In this document: positions 34,940 to 44,728 of the stretch, piece by piece
Numbering within the stretch: position 1 is the stretch's first letter
Layout of the letters: each line of letters opens with the position of its first letter
Source of the DNA: Devosia sp. YR412
GTDB taxonomy: Bacteria > Pseudomonadota > Alphaproteobacteria > Rhizobiales > Devosiaceae
NCBI RefSeq assembly: GCF_900110945.1
Contig: NZ_FOFL01000003.1
Span: forward strand, 248,001 to 312,000
Reading direction: 5' to 3'
Length of the DNA stretch: 64,000 bases
Translations under genes and position numbers: made by a program
The notes under the pieces: generated by a model
Told to the model about the DNA's origin: nothing
The model's input: only the letters and a program-made list of their open reading frames with translations
Database searches by the model: none

Positions 34940-36448
34940 ATGCGCCGCGATCCGAACTTTGCGTCCATTCTGGTTGGCTATCGTCGCATTGCTATTGCCG
35001 TTGCTGTGCTGGTGCTCTTCACCATCGCCATCCGCCTGTTGGCGTTTTTCGATCTGCTTGGGCCAAGGGCCCTGGCGGTGATGCCGGCGGGCGCGCTGCT
35101 GATCGGCCTGGTGATGCTGGGCATCCTGATCTACGGTCATCGCTGGCTGTCGCGGCAATTGTCCTCCATCGCTGTCCAGGCCCGCCACGCCCGTGACAAG
35201 TCCAACCGCGACGCGCTGACCGGGGTCTATAACCGCGCCTTTTTCCTCGAGGCGCTGGCCGACGACGTGTTCCATGGTTCCGAGCGCCCGGTTGGCTATC
35301 TGCAGCTCGACATGGATAATCTCAAGGTGCTCAACGACAGCGCCGGCCATGCAGCCGGTGATGCGGCACTGGTGCATCTGGCACGCACCATCGAGACCGT
35401 GATCCCCGGTGGCGTACTGGGCCGGCTGGGCGGCGACGAATTTGGCGTCATCATCCTTGGCCATGACAACAAGCCTGCCCTGCGCCGGCTCGGCGAGGAA
35501 CTGCTGCGGCAGCTGGAGCGTCCGGTCAACATCCTCGGTCGCTCCGTTCGCCTGTCGGCCTCGATCGGCGTTGCCATGTCGCCGCTTGATACAGTTGATC
35601 CGACGGACCTGATTTCCAAAGCCGATCTCGCGCTTTATACCGGCAAGAAGAATGGCCGCCACGCGGTCGTCTGTTTTGAACCCGACATGCTGGGTGACGA
35701 ACGCCACCGCCGTTTCGTCGAGCGCGACCTGCGCGCCGCAATCATGATGAACGAACTCGAACTGCATTATCAGCCGGTGTTCGGCAGTGACATGCAGATC
35801 CGCTCGCATGAAGCGCTGGTACGGTGGCGTCACCAGGTGCGCGGCATGATCTCGCCCGCGCAATTCGTGCCGATCGCCGAAGAAAGCGACCTGATCGACA
35901 AGCTGGGTGAATGGGTGTTGCGCCGCGCCTGCGCCGACCTGGGCAACCTGGGCGGCAAGCCGGTGGCCATCAATGTGTCGCCCATGCAGCTGCGGCACAG
36001 TGATTTCGCCAGGCGTTTCGCCGAGACACTGACGGAATTGGGCACCGATCCACGCCTGATCATCGTCGAGATTACCGAGACAGTGCCGCTCAATGCACGC
36101 GCAGCGGAGCTGGATAATCTCAAGGCCCTCCGGGCGCTGGGCGTGCGCATTGCCATCGACGATTTCGGGGCAGGACATGCCAGCCTGCAATATCTGCGCG
36201 GCTTTGCCTTCGACATCATCAAGATCGACCGCAGCTATGTGATGAACCTGGGCGAGAACCGCATCGACGGCATGATCGTTACCGCGATCTGCGATATCGC
36301 CCGCTCGCTGCCGGTGGATGTGATTGCCGAGGGTGTCGAGACGCCGGAACAGCTGCGGCAGTTGCGGCTCGCGGGCTGCACGGGTTTCCAAGGTTTCTTG
36401 CTGGGTCGGCCGCAGCCCCTGCTCAAGGCGGAAGCCGTAGCTGCGTGA
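34940..36448 (+). CDS. GGDEF-EAL c-di-GMP cyclase/phosphodiesterase, membrane-bound
   Basis: A 502-residue protein. Two N-terminal helices (about 15-38 and 47-67) anchor it without a recognisable sensor domain. GGDEF domain about 80-240 with intact RLGGDEF active site (G164-F168) and SRDALTG-like NRDALTGVYNRAFF entry. EAL domain about 255-495 with HEALVRW (E291), AINVSPMQL, VEITET, IAIDDFGAGHASL, KIDRSY and EGVET, so the phosphodiesterase residues look complete. Both activities are possible; which dominates cannot be read from sequence. GGAG at 34924-34927 precedes ATG 34940. It may tune motility against the chemotaxis genes upstream. Confidence 0.92.
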   Translation: MRRDPNFASILVGYRRIAIAVAVLVLFTIAIRLLAFFDLLGPRALAVMPAGALLIGLVMLGILIYGHRWLSRQLSSIAVQARHARDKSNRDALTGVYNRAFFLEALADDVFHGSERPVGYLQLDMDNLKVLNDSAGHAAGDAALVHLARTIETVIPGGVLGRLGGDEFGVIILGHDNKPALRRLGEELLRQLERPVNILGRSVRLSASIGVAMSPLDTVDPTDLISKADLALYTGKKNGRHAVVCFEPDMLGDERHRRFVERDLRAAIMMNELELHYQPVFGSDMQIRSHEALVRWRHQVRGMISPAQFVPIAEESDLIDKLGEWVLRRACADLGNLGGKPVAINVSPMQLRHSDFARRFAETLTELGTDPRLIIVEITETVPLNARAAELDNLKALRALGVRIAIDDFGAGHASLQYLRGFAFDIIKIDRSYVMNLGENRIDGMIVTAICDIARSLPVDVIAEGVETPEQLRQLRLAGCTGFQGFLLGRPQPLLKAEAVAA

Positions 36449-36548
36449 CAGGCTGGTGACAGCTATCCTTCTGTTGCAGTTGCATCGGGCATGACCGGAC
36501 AGATATAAGGGTCGCGGGAAGCCGGTTTGTGGCAGCGGGAGTAGTGCC

Positions 36549-36962
36549 TTGGATTTGAAGCGGATCAACGAACACGTCAGCGTTTCGGGCCAGATTCAGC
36601 CTGAGGACGTTGCCGCGCTCAAAGAGGCCGGCTTTACCGCCATCATCAACAATCGGCCCGATGGCGAATCGCCTGACCAGCCGGACAGCGCCGAGATCGA
36701 AGCGGCCGCCAAGGCTGCCGGTCTCGCCTATTATGCCATTCCATTGGGCCGTGAAGGGGTTTCTCCCGACATGGTCGAACAGACCAAATCGGTGCTCGAG
36801 GGGAGCGCTGGTCCGGTCTTTGCCTTTTGCCGTTCGGGAACGCGCTCGACCACCTTGTGGGCGCTTAGCCAGGCCGGCGAGGCCGATGCAAGCGAAATCA
36901 TTTCGCAGGCGGCCGAGGCCGGCTACGACATGAGCCATCTCGCCGGCCATCTCAGCCGCTAG
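36549..36962 (+). CDS. DUF442 / TIGR01244-type phosphatase-like protein
   Basis: A 137-residue protein of the tyrosine-phosphatase-fold family (DUF442, also found fused to beta-lactamase-like sulfur transferases). It starts LKRINEHVSVSGQIQPEDVA, the family opening, then FTAIINNRPDGESPDQP and the P-loop FCRSGTRST with nucleophile Cys. Free-standing members are often linked to sulfide metabolism, but no partner is present here. Start TTG 36549 with GGGAG at 36537-36541. Confidence 0.85.
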   Translation: MDLKRINEHVSVSGQIQPEDVAALKEAGFTAIINNRPDGESPDQPDSAEIEAAAKAAGLAYYAIPLGREGVSPDMVEQTKSVLEGSAGPVFAFCRSGTRSTTLWALSQAGEADASEIISQAAEAGYDMSHLAGHLSR

Positions 36963-37021
36963 TTTTTGCGATTTCACGGTTGGGCGGTCAACCGTCCCAT
37001 CCGTTGCCAACGACCTGAGCC

Positions 37022-37039
37022 GGACCCGCAAGCGGGTCC
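37022..37039. repeat. Inverted repeat upstream of pyruvate carboxylase
   Basis: GGACCCGC-AA-GCGGGTCC, perfect 8-bp arms, 21 bases before the pyc start. It could be an operator or leader hairpin. Confidence 0.4.
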
Positions 37040-37059
37040 CCAACCCCTCCTGCTCGGAT

Positions 37060-40000
37060 ATGCAATCGATGCCAATCAAAAAAATCCTCGTCGCCAACCG
37101 CAGCGAAATCGCCATCCGCGTGTTCCGCGCCGCCAATGAGCTCGGGCTCAAGACCGTTGCCGCCTATGCCGAAGAAGACAAGCTGGCGCTGCACCGCTTC
37201 AAGGCCGACGAAGCCTATCTGATCGGCAAGGGCAAGGGGCCCGTCGAGGCTTATCTGCAGATCGACGAATATATCCGCATCGCCCGGATTTCCGGCGCCG
37301 ATGCCATCCATCCCGGCTATGGCCTCCTTTCGGAATCACCGGAATTTGTCGATGCCTGCGAGGATGCCGGGATCATCTTCATCGGCCCGCGCGCCCAGAC
37401 CATGCGCGACCTCGGCAACAAGGTTGCGGCGCGCAATATGGCGATCGCCAGCAATGTGCCCGTGGTGCCGGCGACCGAAGCGCTGCCGGATGATCCAGAG
37501 CAGATCAAGAAGCTAGCCGCCGAGATTGGCTATCCGCTGATGCTGAAAGCCTCCTGGGGCGGCGGCGGGCGCGGCATGCGCCGTATCATGGACGAGACGA
37601 CGCTGATTGCCGAAGTGAGCGAAGGCAAGCGCGAGGCCAAGGCCGCCTTCGGCAAGGACGAGATGTATCTCGAAAAGCTGATTGAGCGGGCGCGGCATGT
37701 CGAAGTGCAACTGATCGGTGACGACCACGGCAATCTGGTGCATCTGTTCGAACGCGACTGCTCGGTGCAGCGGCGCAACCAGAAGGTGGTCGAACGCGCA
37801 CCTGCGCCCTATCTCGATGACGCTGTGCGCAAGGAGCTGACCGACGCGGCGGTGCGGCTTGGTTCTGCCGCCAGCTATCGCGGTGCCGGCACGGTCGAAT
37901 TCCTGATGGATGCCGATACCGACAAGTTCTACTTCATCGAAGTGAACCCGCGCATCCAGGTCGAGCATACCGTCACCGAGGAAGTGACCGGCATCGACAT
38001 CGTCAAGGCGCAGATCCACCTGCTCGATGGCGCGGTGATCGGCACGCCTGAGTCCGGTGTCCCGCTGCAGCAGGACATCAAGCTCAACGGCAATGCCATC
38101 CAGTGCCGTGTCACCACCGAAGACCCCGAGCAGAATTTCATTCCCGACTATGGCCGCATCACTGCCTATCGCGGCGCCACCGGCTTTGGCGTGCGTCTCG
38201 ACGGCGGCACGGCCTACGCCGGGGCAGTGATCACCCGCTTTTACGATCCGCTGCTGGAAAAGGTCACCTGCTGGGCGCCAAGTGCAGAAGAAGCGATCGC
38301 CCGCATGCATCGCGCCCTGCGCGAATTCCGCATCCGCGGCGTCTCGACCAATCTGGCCTTCCTTGAAAACATCATCACCCATCCCGACTTTGTCGAGAAC
38401 CGCTATACGACGCGCTTCATCGATACGACGCCGGAGCTGTTCAACTTCAAGCCGCGCAAGGACCGCGCGACGAAGCTGCTGAGCTATATCGCCGACGTGA
38501 CGGTCAACGGACATCCCGAAGTACGCGACCGGCCCAAGCCGCCGGCGGAAGCTGCGGCGCCGGTGGTGCCGGAATTTCCCGCGCTCAGCGTCATCGAGGG
38601 ATCGCGTCAGGTGCTGGAGCGCGAAGGTCCGGCGGGCCTCGCCAGCTGGATGAAGAAGCAGAAGCGGGTGCTGTTTACCGACACGACGATGCGCGATGCG
38701 CATCAGTCGCTGCTGGCGACGCGCATGCGGAGCTTCGACATTACCCGCATTGCCCAGGCCTATAGCCGTGGACTACCGAACCTCTTCTCGCTCGAATGCT
38801 GGGGTGGCGCGACCTTCGACGTCTCGATGCGCTTCCTCAACGAGGATCCGTGGGAGCGGCTCAGCAAGGTGCGCGAAGGCGCGCCGAACATTCTGACCCA
38901 GATGCTGCTGCGCGGGTCGAACGGCGTCGGCTACACCAATTATGCCGACAATGTCGTCAAGTTCTTCGTCAAGCAGGCGGCCATCGGCGGCGTCGATGTG
39001 TTCCGTGTCTTCGATTGCCTCAACTGGGTCGAGAACATGCGCGTCTCGCTCGACGCAGTGATCGAAGAGGGCAAGGTCGCCGAGGGCGTGATCTGCTATA
39101 CTGGCGACTTGTTCGACCCTGACCGCTCCAAGTATAACCTCAAGTACTATGTCGGGCTGGCGCAGGAGCTGGAAAAGGCCGGCGCGCATGTGCTGGGCCT
39201 CAAGGACATGGCGGGGCTGCTGAAGCCCGCCGCGGCCAAGAAGCTGATTTCCACTCTGCGCAACGAGACCGACCTGCCGATCCATCTCCATACCCACGAC
39301 ACCTCGGGTGCCGCGTCTGCCACGGTGCTGGCAGCGGTGGAAGCGGGCGTCGACGCAGTGGATGCGGCGATGGATGCGCTGTCGGGCACGACCTCGCAGC
39401 CGACGCTGGGTTCCATTGTTGCGGCGATTGCCGGCAGCGAGCGCGATCCGGGCCTCGACGCCAAGGCGATCCGGCAGATCTCCTTCTATTGGGAAGCGGT
39501 GCGCACGCAGTATCGCGCCTTCGAAAGCGATCTCAAGGGCGGCGCGTCGGAAGTCTATCTGCACGAAATGCCGGGCGGCCAGTTCACCAATCTCAAGGAA
39601 CAGGCGCGCTCGCTGGGGCTGGAAACCCGCTGGCACGAGGTCGCCCAGACCTATGCCGACGTCAACCAGATGTTCGGCGATATCGTCAAGGTGACGCCCA
39701 GCTCCAAGGTGGTCGGTGATATGGCCTTGGCCATGGTCTCGGCGGGCCTCAAGCGGGCCGATGTCGAAAATCCGGACAAGGACATCGCCTTCCCCGATTC
39801 GGTGGTGGGCTTCTTTGCCGGTGACCTGGGCCAGCCGCCGGGCGGTTTTCCCGAGGCGCTGCAGAAGAAGGTGCTCAAGGGCCGCACCCCGCTCACCGAA
39901 CGCCCCGGCTCCTACCTCAAGCCGGTCGATCTCGATGCCGAGCGCAAGAAGATCGCCGACGAGGTCGGGCATGAGGTCGACGATTTCCGCCTCGCCTCAT

Positions 40001-40509
40001 ACCTGATGTATCCGAAAGTCTATTCGGATTTCGAGAAGACCCAGGAGCGCTACGGCCCCACCGAAGTGCTGCCGACGCCGGTGTATTTCTACGGCCTTTC
40101 GGAAGGCGACGAGCTGTTCGTCGATATCGAAAAGGGCAAGACGCTGGTGCTGCAATATCTCGGCCGCGCCCCGACCAATGAAAAGGGCGAGGTCCGCGTC
40201 TTCTTCGACCTCAACGGCCAGCCGCGCACCATTGTCGTGCCGGATCGGCTCAAGGCCGGCGAGGTCAAGGTTCGCGCCAAGGCCGTGCCGGGCGATGCCA
40301 AGCAGGTCGGCGCGCCGATGCCGGGCGTGATCTCGACGCTAGCGGTCAAGGAAGGCCAAACGGTTCAGGCTGGTGATGTGATCTGTTCGATCGAGGCGAT
40401 GAAGATGGAAACCGCCATCCATGCTGAAGTGGATGGCGTGATCGCCGAGCTCCTGATCAAGCCCGGCGACCAGATCGACGCCAAGGACCTGCTGGTCCGG
40501 CTGGAATAG
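37060..40509 (+). CDS. pyc: Pyruvate carboxylase
   Basis: Single-chain biotin enzyme (1149 residues) that carboxylates pyruvate to oxaloacetate, replenishing the TCA cycle. Biotin carboxylase about 4-460 (ILVANRSEIAIRVFRAANEL; ATP-grasp SWGGGGRGMRR; EVNPRIQVEHTVTEE). Carboxyltransferase about 545-830 (FTDTTMRDAHQSLLATRMR with metal/substrate ligands; LHTHDTSGAA). Linker and tetramerisation region to ~1050. C-terminal biotin carrier with EAMKMET, biotinyl Lys about residue 1115. ATG 37060 and ATG 37069 (MPIKKILV) are both possible starts; neither has a strong ribosome site. Full length, monocistronic, with terminator. Confidence 0.97.
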   Translation: MQSMPIKKILVANRSEIAIRVFRAANELGLKTVAAYAEEDKLALHRFKADEAYLIGKGKGPVEAYLQIDEYIRIARISGADAIHPGYGLLSESPEFVDACEDAGIIFIGPRAQTMRDLGNKVAARNMAIASNVPVVPATEALPDDPEQIKKLAAEIGYPLMLKASWGGGGRGMRRIMDETTLIAEVSEGKREAKAAFGKDEMYLEKLIERARHVEVQLIGDDHGNLVHLFERDCSVQRRNQKVVERAPAPYLDDAVRKELTDAAVRLGSAASYRGAGTVEFLMDADTDKFYFIEVNPRIQVEHTVTEEVTGIDIVKAQIHLLDGAVIGTPESGVPLQQDIKLNGNAIQCRVTTEDPEQNFIPDYGRITAYRGATGFGVRLDGGTAYAGAVITRFYDPLLEKVTCWAPSAEEAIARMHRALREFRIRGVSTNLAFLENIITHPDFVENRYTTRFIDTTPELFNFKPRKDRATKLLSYIADVTVNGHPEVRDRPKPPAEAAAPVVPEFPALSVIEGSRQVLEREGPAGLASWMKKQKRVLFTDTTMRDAHQSLLATRMRSFDITRIAQAYSRGLPNLFSLECWGGATFDVSMRFLNEDPWERLSKVREGAPNILTQMLLRGSNGVGYTNYADNVVKFFVKQAAIGGVDVFRVFDCLNWVENMRVSLDAVIEEGKVAEGVICYTGDLFDPDRSKYNLKYYVGLAQELEKAGAHVLGLKDMAGLLKPAAAKKLISTLRNETDLPIHLHTHDTSGAASATVLAAVEAGVDAVDAAMDALSGTTSQPTLGSIVAAIAGSERDPGLDAKAIRQISFYWEAVRTQYRAFESDLKGGASEVYLHEMPGGQFTNLKEQARSLGLETRWHEVAQTYADVNQMFGDIVKVTPSSKVVGDMALAMVSAGLKRADVENPDKDIAFPDSVVGFFAGDLGQPPGGFPEALQKKVLKGRTPLTERPGSYLKPVDLDAERKKIADEVGHEVDDFRLASYLMYPKVYSDFEKTQERYGPTEVLPTPVYFYGLSEGDELFVDIEKGKTLVLQYLGRAPTNEKGEVRVFFDLNGQPRTIVVPDRLKAGEVKVRAKAVPGDAKQVGAPMPGVISTLAVKEGQTVQAGDVICSIEAMKMETAIHAEVDGVIAELLIKPGDQIDAKDLLVRLE

Positions 40510-40510
40510 C

Positions 40511-40543
40511 AAAAGGCCCGGAGCAATCCGGGCCTTGTTGTTT
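40511..40543 (+). terminator. Bidirectional terminator after pyc
   Basis: AAGGCCCGGA-GCAA-TCCGGGCCTT stem followed by GTTGTTT on the plus strand and TTTTGC on the minus, serving pyc and the convergent DUF1232 gene. Confidence 0.85.
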
Positions 40544-40546
40544 CGC

Positions 40547-40855
40547 TCAAACCCGGCGGGCGCGGCCGTTGATGGTCTGGCCGTTGCGCTCGCGCATGTC
40601 GGCCCTGACCGGGATCGGCAGGCGGGAAACGATCCAGCCCACCATCATCGGCACCAGCACGATATCGTCGATCCAGCCGGCCAGCGGTATGAAGTCGGGG
40701 ATGATATCGATCGGGTTGATGAGATAGAAGGCGACGAACAGCGTCGCGGCCTTCAGCATCAGCGGGGTTTCGGGCGCGAAGAAGGCCTTCCAGAGCTGGA
40801 CGACTTCTTTGCGGAAGAGGACGAGGCGGGGGAGGAGCATCTTGAACATGCTCAA
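40547..40855 (-). CDS. DUF1232 (YkvA-like) small membrane protein
   Basis: A 102-residue protein with the DUF1232 hallmark LINPIDIIPDFIPLAGWIDD, spanning two short hydrophobic stretches (about 40-55 and 60-80). Function of the family is unknown. The basic C-terminus (RERNGQTINGRARRV) is probably cytoplasmic. Convergent with pyc. Confidence 0.88.
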   Translation of the reverse strand: MSMFKMLLPRLVLFRKEVVQLWKAFFAPETPLMLKAATLFVAFYLINPIDIIPDFIPLAGWIDDIVLVPMMVGWIVSRLPIPVRADMRERNGQTINGRARRV

Positions 40856-40902
40856 TAAATGGTCCCGTTCCCGGATGGTTCAAGACCTCGGCGATCACAT
40901 TG

Positions 40903-41115
40903 TCAGTTGATCAGCCCGCCTTTTTCCTTGAGCAGCTTTACGATGGCCATGGCATGGCCATGCCCGAGGCCATATTCGGCCTTCAGCCAATCGGTGATTA
41001 CCGTGGCCTTGGTGCCCTTCTGGGTGAAGCCTTTTTCGGTGGCCAAGCGGATGAATTCGTCGGGGCTGACGCCGGTCTGGGCTTCGATATTGGTGAGATA
41101 GGCGGCAAAACTCAT
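40903..41115 (-). CDS. DUF4287 small protein
   Basis: A 70-residue soluble protein matching the DUF4287 pattern: SFAAYLTNIEAQTGVSPDEF, then TKATVITDWLKAEYGLGHGH and AIVKLLKE. Start at 41115 is set by GAGGAG eight bases upstream (minus strand); the frame runs on to 41145. Members are widespread, unknown in function and often occur near DNA-binding or ligand-binding partners, but none is seen here. Confidence 0.8.
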   Translation of the reverse strand: MSFAAYLTNIEAQTGVSPDEFIRLATEKGFTQKGTKATVITDWLKAEYGLGHGHAMAIVKLLKEKGGLIN

Positions 41116-41254
41116 GGCTGGCTCCTCGCTGGCTTTTCGTAGCATCGACGCGTGGCGCTGCGCCAGTTCGACACGCTTGCGCTATCATCAATCAGAAACA
41201 TTGCACGGATAGGCTGACAGGCTTATTTCTCCCCTCGAACAACTGAGGTGTTTC

Positions 41255-42496
41255 ATGGCTGGCCCGGCAATGCGCAGGCAATCGGTAGGCGTCCACGTCG
41301 GCGGCGTGCAGGTCGGTGGCGGGGCCCCCGTGGTCGTCCAGTCGATGACCAATACCGATACGGCCGATATCGACGCCACGGTGAAGCAGGTGATGCAGCT
41401 GGCCCGCGCCGGCTCGGAAATCGTCCGCATCACGGTGGACCGCGACGAGTCGGCCGCTGCCGTGCCGATCATTCGCGATCGCCTGAGCTTCATGGGCTAT
41501 GACGTGCCGTTGGTGGGCGACTTTCACTATATCGGCCACAAGCTTCTTACAGATCACCCGGCCTGTGCCGAGGCGCTGGCGAAATATCGCATCAATCCGG
41601 GCAATGTCGGCTTCAAGGCCAAGCGCGATACGCAGTTCTCGACGCTGATCGACATTGCCAATCGCTACAACAAGCCTGTGCGTATCGGGGTGAATTGGGG
41701 TTCGCTCGACGAAGAACTGCTCACCAGGCTGATGGACGAGAATGCAGCCTCCGAGGCGCCAATCACCGCCGCTGCCGTGCAGCGCGAAGCGATCATCCAG
41801 TCGGCTCTGCTCAGCGCCCAGCGCGCCGAAGAGCTGGGTATGGGACGCGACAAGATCATCCTCTCCACCAAGGTCTCGGATGTGCAGCACCTGATAGCGG
41901 TCTATCAGGACCTGGCGGCCCGCTGCGACTATGCGCTGCATCTGGGGCTGACCGAGGCGGGCATGGGCACCAAGGGTGTTGTCGCCTCGTCGGCCGCTTT
42001 GGGCATTCTCATGCAGCAGGGCATTGGCGACACGATCCGTATTTCGCTGACGCCCGAGCCGGGTGGCGATCGCACCACCGAGGTCAAGGTGGCGCAGGAA
42101 TTGCTGCAGACCATGGGCTTCCGCCAGTTCCTGCCGGTGGTGGCCGCCTGCCCGGGTTGCGGGCGCACCACGTCCAACACCTTCCAGCACTTGGCCAAGG
42201 ACATCCAGGATCACCTGACGGCCTCGATGCCCGACTGGAAAGAGCGCTATCCGGGCGTCGAGACACTGTCGGTGGCGGTGATGGGCTGCATCGTCAACGG
42301 TCCGGGCGAGAGCAAGCACGCCAATATCGGCATTTCGCTGCCCGGTACCGGCGAGACCCCGGCTGCCCCCGTGTTCATCGATGGCGAAAAGGCCGTCACT
42401 CTGCGCGGCGCCGATGTGGCCGACCAGTTCAAGGTGATGGTGGCCGATTATATCGAGCGCAAATTCGGCCAGGGCCAGAAGACGGCTGCCGAATGA
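41255..42496 (+). CDS. ispG: 4-hydroxy-3-methylbut-2-enyl diphosphate synthase IspG
   Basis: IspG (GcpE) is the [4Fe-4S] enzyme of the non-mevalonate isoprenoid pathway. The 413-residue protein has [20 protein letters not shown] near the start, [10 protein letters not shown], and [12 protein letters not shown] in the TIM barrel; the cluster ligands are in ACPGCGRT and [10 protein letters not shown]. Length fits. Start ATG 41255 with GAGG at 41243-41246. The tiny membrane-protein gene at 42493 overlaps its stop. A prenyl diphosphate synthase lies 1.2 kb further on the other strand. Confidence 0.97.
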   Translation: MAGPAMRRQSVGVHVGGVQVGGGAPVVVQSMTNTDTADIDATVKQVMQLARAGSEIVRITVDRDESAAAVPIIRDRLSFMGYDVPLVGDFHYIGHKLLTDHPACAEALAKYRINPGNVGFKAKRDTQFSTLIDIANRYNKPVRIGVNWGSLDEELLTRLMDENAASEAPITAAAVQREAIIQSALLSAQRAEELGMGRDKIILSTKVSDVQHLIAVYQDLAARCDYALHLGLTEAGMGTKGVVASSAALGILMQQGIGDTIRISLTPEPGGDRTTEVKVAQELLQTMGFRQFLPVVAACPGCGRTTSNTFQHLAKDIQDHLTASMPDWKERYPGVETLSVAVMGCIVNGPGESKHANIGISLPGTGETPAAPVFIDGEKAVTLRGADVADQFKVMVADYIERKFGQGQKTAAE

Positions 42497-42633
42497 GCCT
42501 GGAACCGCAACGCGACGGCAATTACCGCCCCCGCACCTTTCTCCAGGTGCTCTACGGCAATCCGCGGCGCTGGATCTATATCGGCCTGCTGATTGTCGTG
42601 CTGCTCGCCCTGCGCTGGACCGGCAATCTCTAG
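42493..42633 (+). CDS. Small single-pass membrane protein overlapping ispG
   Basis: A 46-residue frame whose ATG overlaps the ispG stop (ATGA), typical of translational coupling. Polar N-terminus ([20 protein letters not shown]), then [18 protein letters not shown], one hydrophobic helix (about 28-43). I recognise no family. It overlaps the convergent YbaK-type gene by four bases. Conservation in relatives would settle whether it is real. Confidence 0.55.
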   Translation: MSLEPQRDGNYRPRTFLQVLYGNPRRWIYIGLLIVVLLALRWTGNL

Positions 42634-43103
42634 TCGCCGTTCGGCGGCACGCAGGCGTCGACCCATTTGTTGCCGCAGAGTTCGGCCAGCCGCGCGACGC
42701 TGAGCGTCACCGAGGCATGGGTATCGCCGCCGGCCGGAATCATCACGTCATAGACCTTGATCGAGACGTCGAGATAGATCGGCAGCGGGGCGGGCAGGCC
42801 GAAAGGGCAGACGCCGCCGACCTGGTGGCTGGTGAGGCGCAGCACGTCCTCGGCGCCCAGCATGCGTGGGCGGCCGCCAAAGGCGGTCTTGGATTTCTGG
42901 TTGTCGAGCCGGGCATTGCCGCGGGTGACCAGCAGGAATTCCTCGTCCTTGACCTTGATGCAGAGCGTCTTGGCGATCTGGCCGGGTTCGACGCCATGCA
43001 CGGCGGCGGCGAGCTCCACCGTGGCGGTTGAGGCTTCGGTGACCTCGACGACGAGATCAGGCGCGCGCAGGGCGAGGTCGGCTTGGACGGACGCTAAGGA
43101 CAT
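42630..43103 (-). CDS. YbaK/EbsC-family aminoacyl-tRNA deacylase-like protein
   Basis: A 157-residue single-domain protein of the YbaK/ProX trans-editing superfamily. Landmarks: IAKTLCIKVKDEEFLLVTRG with the conserved Lys in the substrate pocket, LRLTSHQVGGVCPFGLP (GxxxP loop) and the C-terminal strand. These proteins hydrolyse mischarged tRNA such as Cys-tRNA(Pro) or Ala-tRNA(Pro); the specificity is not clear here. Confidence 0.9.
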   Translation of the reverse strand: MSLASVQADLALRAPDLVVEVTEASTATVELAAAVHGVEPGQIAKTLCIKVKDEEFLLVTRGNARLDNQKSKTAFGGRPRMLGAEDVLRLTSHQVGGVCPFGLPAPLPIYLDVSIKVYDVMIPAGGDTHASVTLSVARLAELCGNKWVDACVPPNGD

Positions 43104-43112
43104 GGAAAACTT

Positions 43113-43745
43113 TCAGAACAGGCTGGCGAGTTTGTCTTCAAACTTGAAGCGGGTCTTCTCGCGGATCGGGGTGGTCAGCGCGCGGCGCATGAAGGCCGGG
43201 TCGATCTGCTTGACCACATCGAGCGCCATCAGCTCGCTGACGGTGATGCGCTCACCGGCGAAGGGCGTGTAAATGACGTCCATGCCCGGCTCGACCGTGC
43301 CGGGCGTCAGCACGCGGCAATAGGCGCCGGGGCGGCCGGCGCGGTGAAACTTCTTGACCCACATCGGATCGCCCATCAGCGCGGCAAAGGTCATGCAGGG
43401 CGTGCGGTGATAGGTAACCTCCAACTCGACCGGCCCCATGGCAAAGCGATCGCCGATGGCAACGCTGCGGCCCTCGACGCCTGAGATGGTGAGGTTATCG
43501 CCGAACCAGCCCGGCTCGATGCTGCGGCCGAGCTGGTCGGCCCAATACTGATAGTCGTCGGCGAAGTAGACGTAGACCGCCTGATCAACTCCGCCGTGGT
43601 GCTTGCGGTCGCAGACGGCGTCGCCGCTCAGGCCCATGCGATCGATCACAGCGCTTTGCACTGGCGTCTTGATGATGCCGGTCAGCGGCTTGTAGCCCTC
43701 GATATGCCGGGCGGTGCCATGGTTGACGCTGAGAAGCTCAGGCAT
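43113..43745 (-). CDS. MOSC-domain protein (YiiM-like)
   Basis: A 210-residue protein with a MOSC domain: GLSGDAVCDRKHHGGVDQAV, FGDNLTISGV, and PCMTFAALMG with the conserved Cys. The organisation (single MOSC plus C-terminal 3-alpha segment) is that of YiiM, a molybdenum-cofactor-dependent N-hydroxylated base reductase. The substrate is inferred from the family only. Start at 43745, one base upstream of the stop of the prenyl synthase gene (ATG-T-CA arrangement), so the two are in one transcript. Confidence 0.9.
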   Translation of the reverse strand: MPELLSVNHGTARHIEGYKPLTGIIKTPVQSAVIDRMGLSGDAVCDRKHHGGVDQAVYVYFADDYQYWADQLGRSIEPGWFGDNLTISGVEGRSVAIGDRFAMGPVELEVTYHRTPCMTFAALMGDPMWVKKFHRAGRPGAYCRVLTPGTVEPGMDVIYTPFAGERITVSELMALDVVKQIDPAFMRRALTTPIREKTRFKFEDKLASLF

Positions 43746-43746
43746 G

Positions 43747-44649
43747 TCAGTTCTCCCGGCTGGCGAAATATTTCGCCGTGGCGCGCAGGCCATCGGCCTT
43801 GGGGCCAAAGGTGCGCAGGGCAAAGAGGGCTTGATTGACGATTTCTGCGAGGCGCGCTCTGGCGCCATCGAGGCCGAGTTCAGCCACCAGGGTCTGCTTG
43901 CCGGCGCTGGCATCCTTGCCGGTTGCCTTGCCCATGGCCTCGGGCGTGGCGGTGACGTCGAGAATGTCGTCGGCGAGCTGGAAGGCGCGGCCGGCGGCTT
44001 CGGCATAGGCGGTGAGGACCGAAAGGGCGCGGGCATCGGCACCGCCCAGAATCGCACCCATGCGGACGCTGGCGCGGATCAGCGCGCCGGTCTTCATCGC
44101 CTGCATGGTGGAAATCTCGTCGCCGGAAAAGCCACCCTGTTCGCCCTCGATATCGCGCATCTGGCCGCCGACCATGCCGCCCGCACCCGAGCCGCGCACC
44201 AGTTCGGTGACCAGCGCAATACGTGTCGCCGGATCGGGATGGCAGGCAGGGTCGGCAAGCAGGCCGAAGGCGTGGGTGAGGAGGGCATCACCGGCGAGGA
44301 TTGCCGTGGCCTCGTCATAGGCCTTGTGCACGGTGGGGCGGCCGCGGCGCAGGTCGTCATCGTCCATGGCCGGCAGGTCGTCGTGGATCAGCGAATAGCA
44401 GTGGATCATTTCCACCGCCAAGCCGGCAGTCAGCGCGCTTGCGGCGGGCACATTGAAGATGGCGGCCGCCTGGCGCACCAGCAGCGGCCGCAGGCGTTTG
44501 CCGCCCTCCAGCGCACCATGCCGCATGGCGGCGACGACGCGTTCGGCGGCCGGGCCGGGGCCGGAGAGACGCGCGACTTCGAGCTGCTGCGCCAATCCGG
44601 CTTCGACGTCCCTGGCGCAGTTGGCAATGTCGGCGGCGAAATCATACAT
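43747..44649 (-). CDS. ispA: Polyprenyl (farnesyl/geranyl) diphosphate synthase
   Basis: A 300-residue trans-prenyltransferase. First Asp-rich motif LIHDDLPAMDDDDLRRG, the Lys-Thr pair in MKTGALI, and second Asp-rich motif FQLADDILDV, all conserved. GGKRLRPLLV binds isopentenyl diphosphate. Size and motif spacing fit the short-chain FPP synthase IspA; product length (C15 versus C20) is not certain. It uses isopentenyl/dimethylallyl diphosphate made downstream of IspG. Confidence 0.92.
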   Translation of the reverse strand: MYDFAADIANCARDVEAGLAQQLEVARLSGPGPAAERVVAAMRHGALEGGKRLRPLLVRQAAAIFNVPAASALTAGLAVEMIHCYSLIHDDLPAMDDDDLRRGRPTVHKAYDEATAILAGDALLTHAFGLLADPACHPDPATRIALVTELVRGSGAGGMVGGQMRDIEGEQGGFSGDEISTMQAMKTGALIRASVRMGAILGGADARALSVLTAYAEAAGRAFQLADDILDVTATPEAMGKATGKDASAGKQTLVAELGLDGARARLAEIVNQALFALRTFGPKADGLRATAKYFASREN

Positions 44650-44728
44650 GTGTCGTTGCTAGCCGGTTGATAGGAGCGGGGCAAGATGGCGCCTTTCCGT
44701 GGCGCCCCGCTTTGGCTATTGAGCCCCC

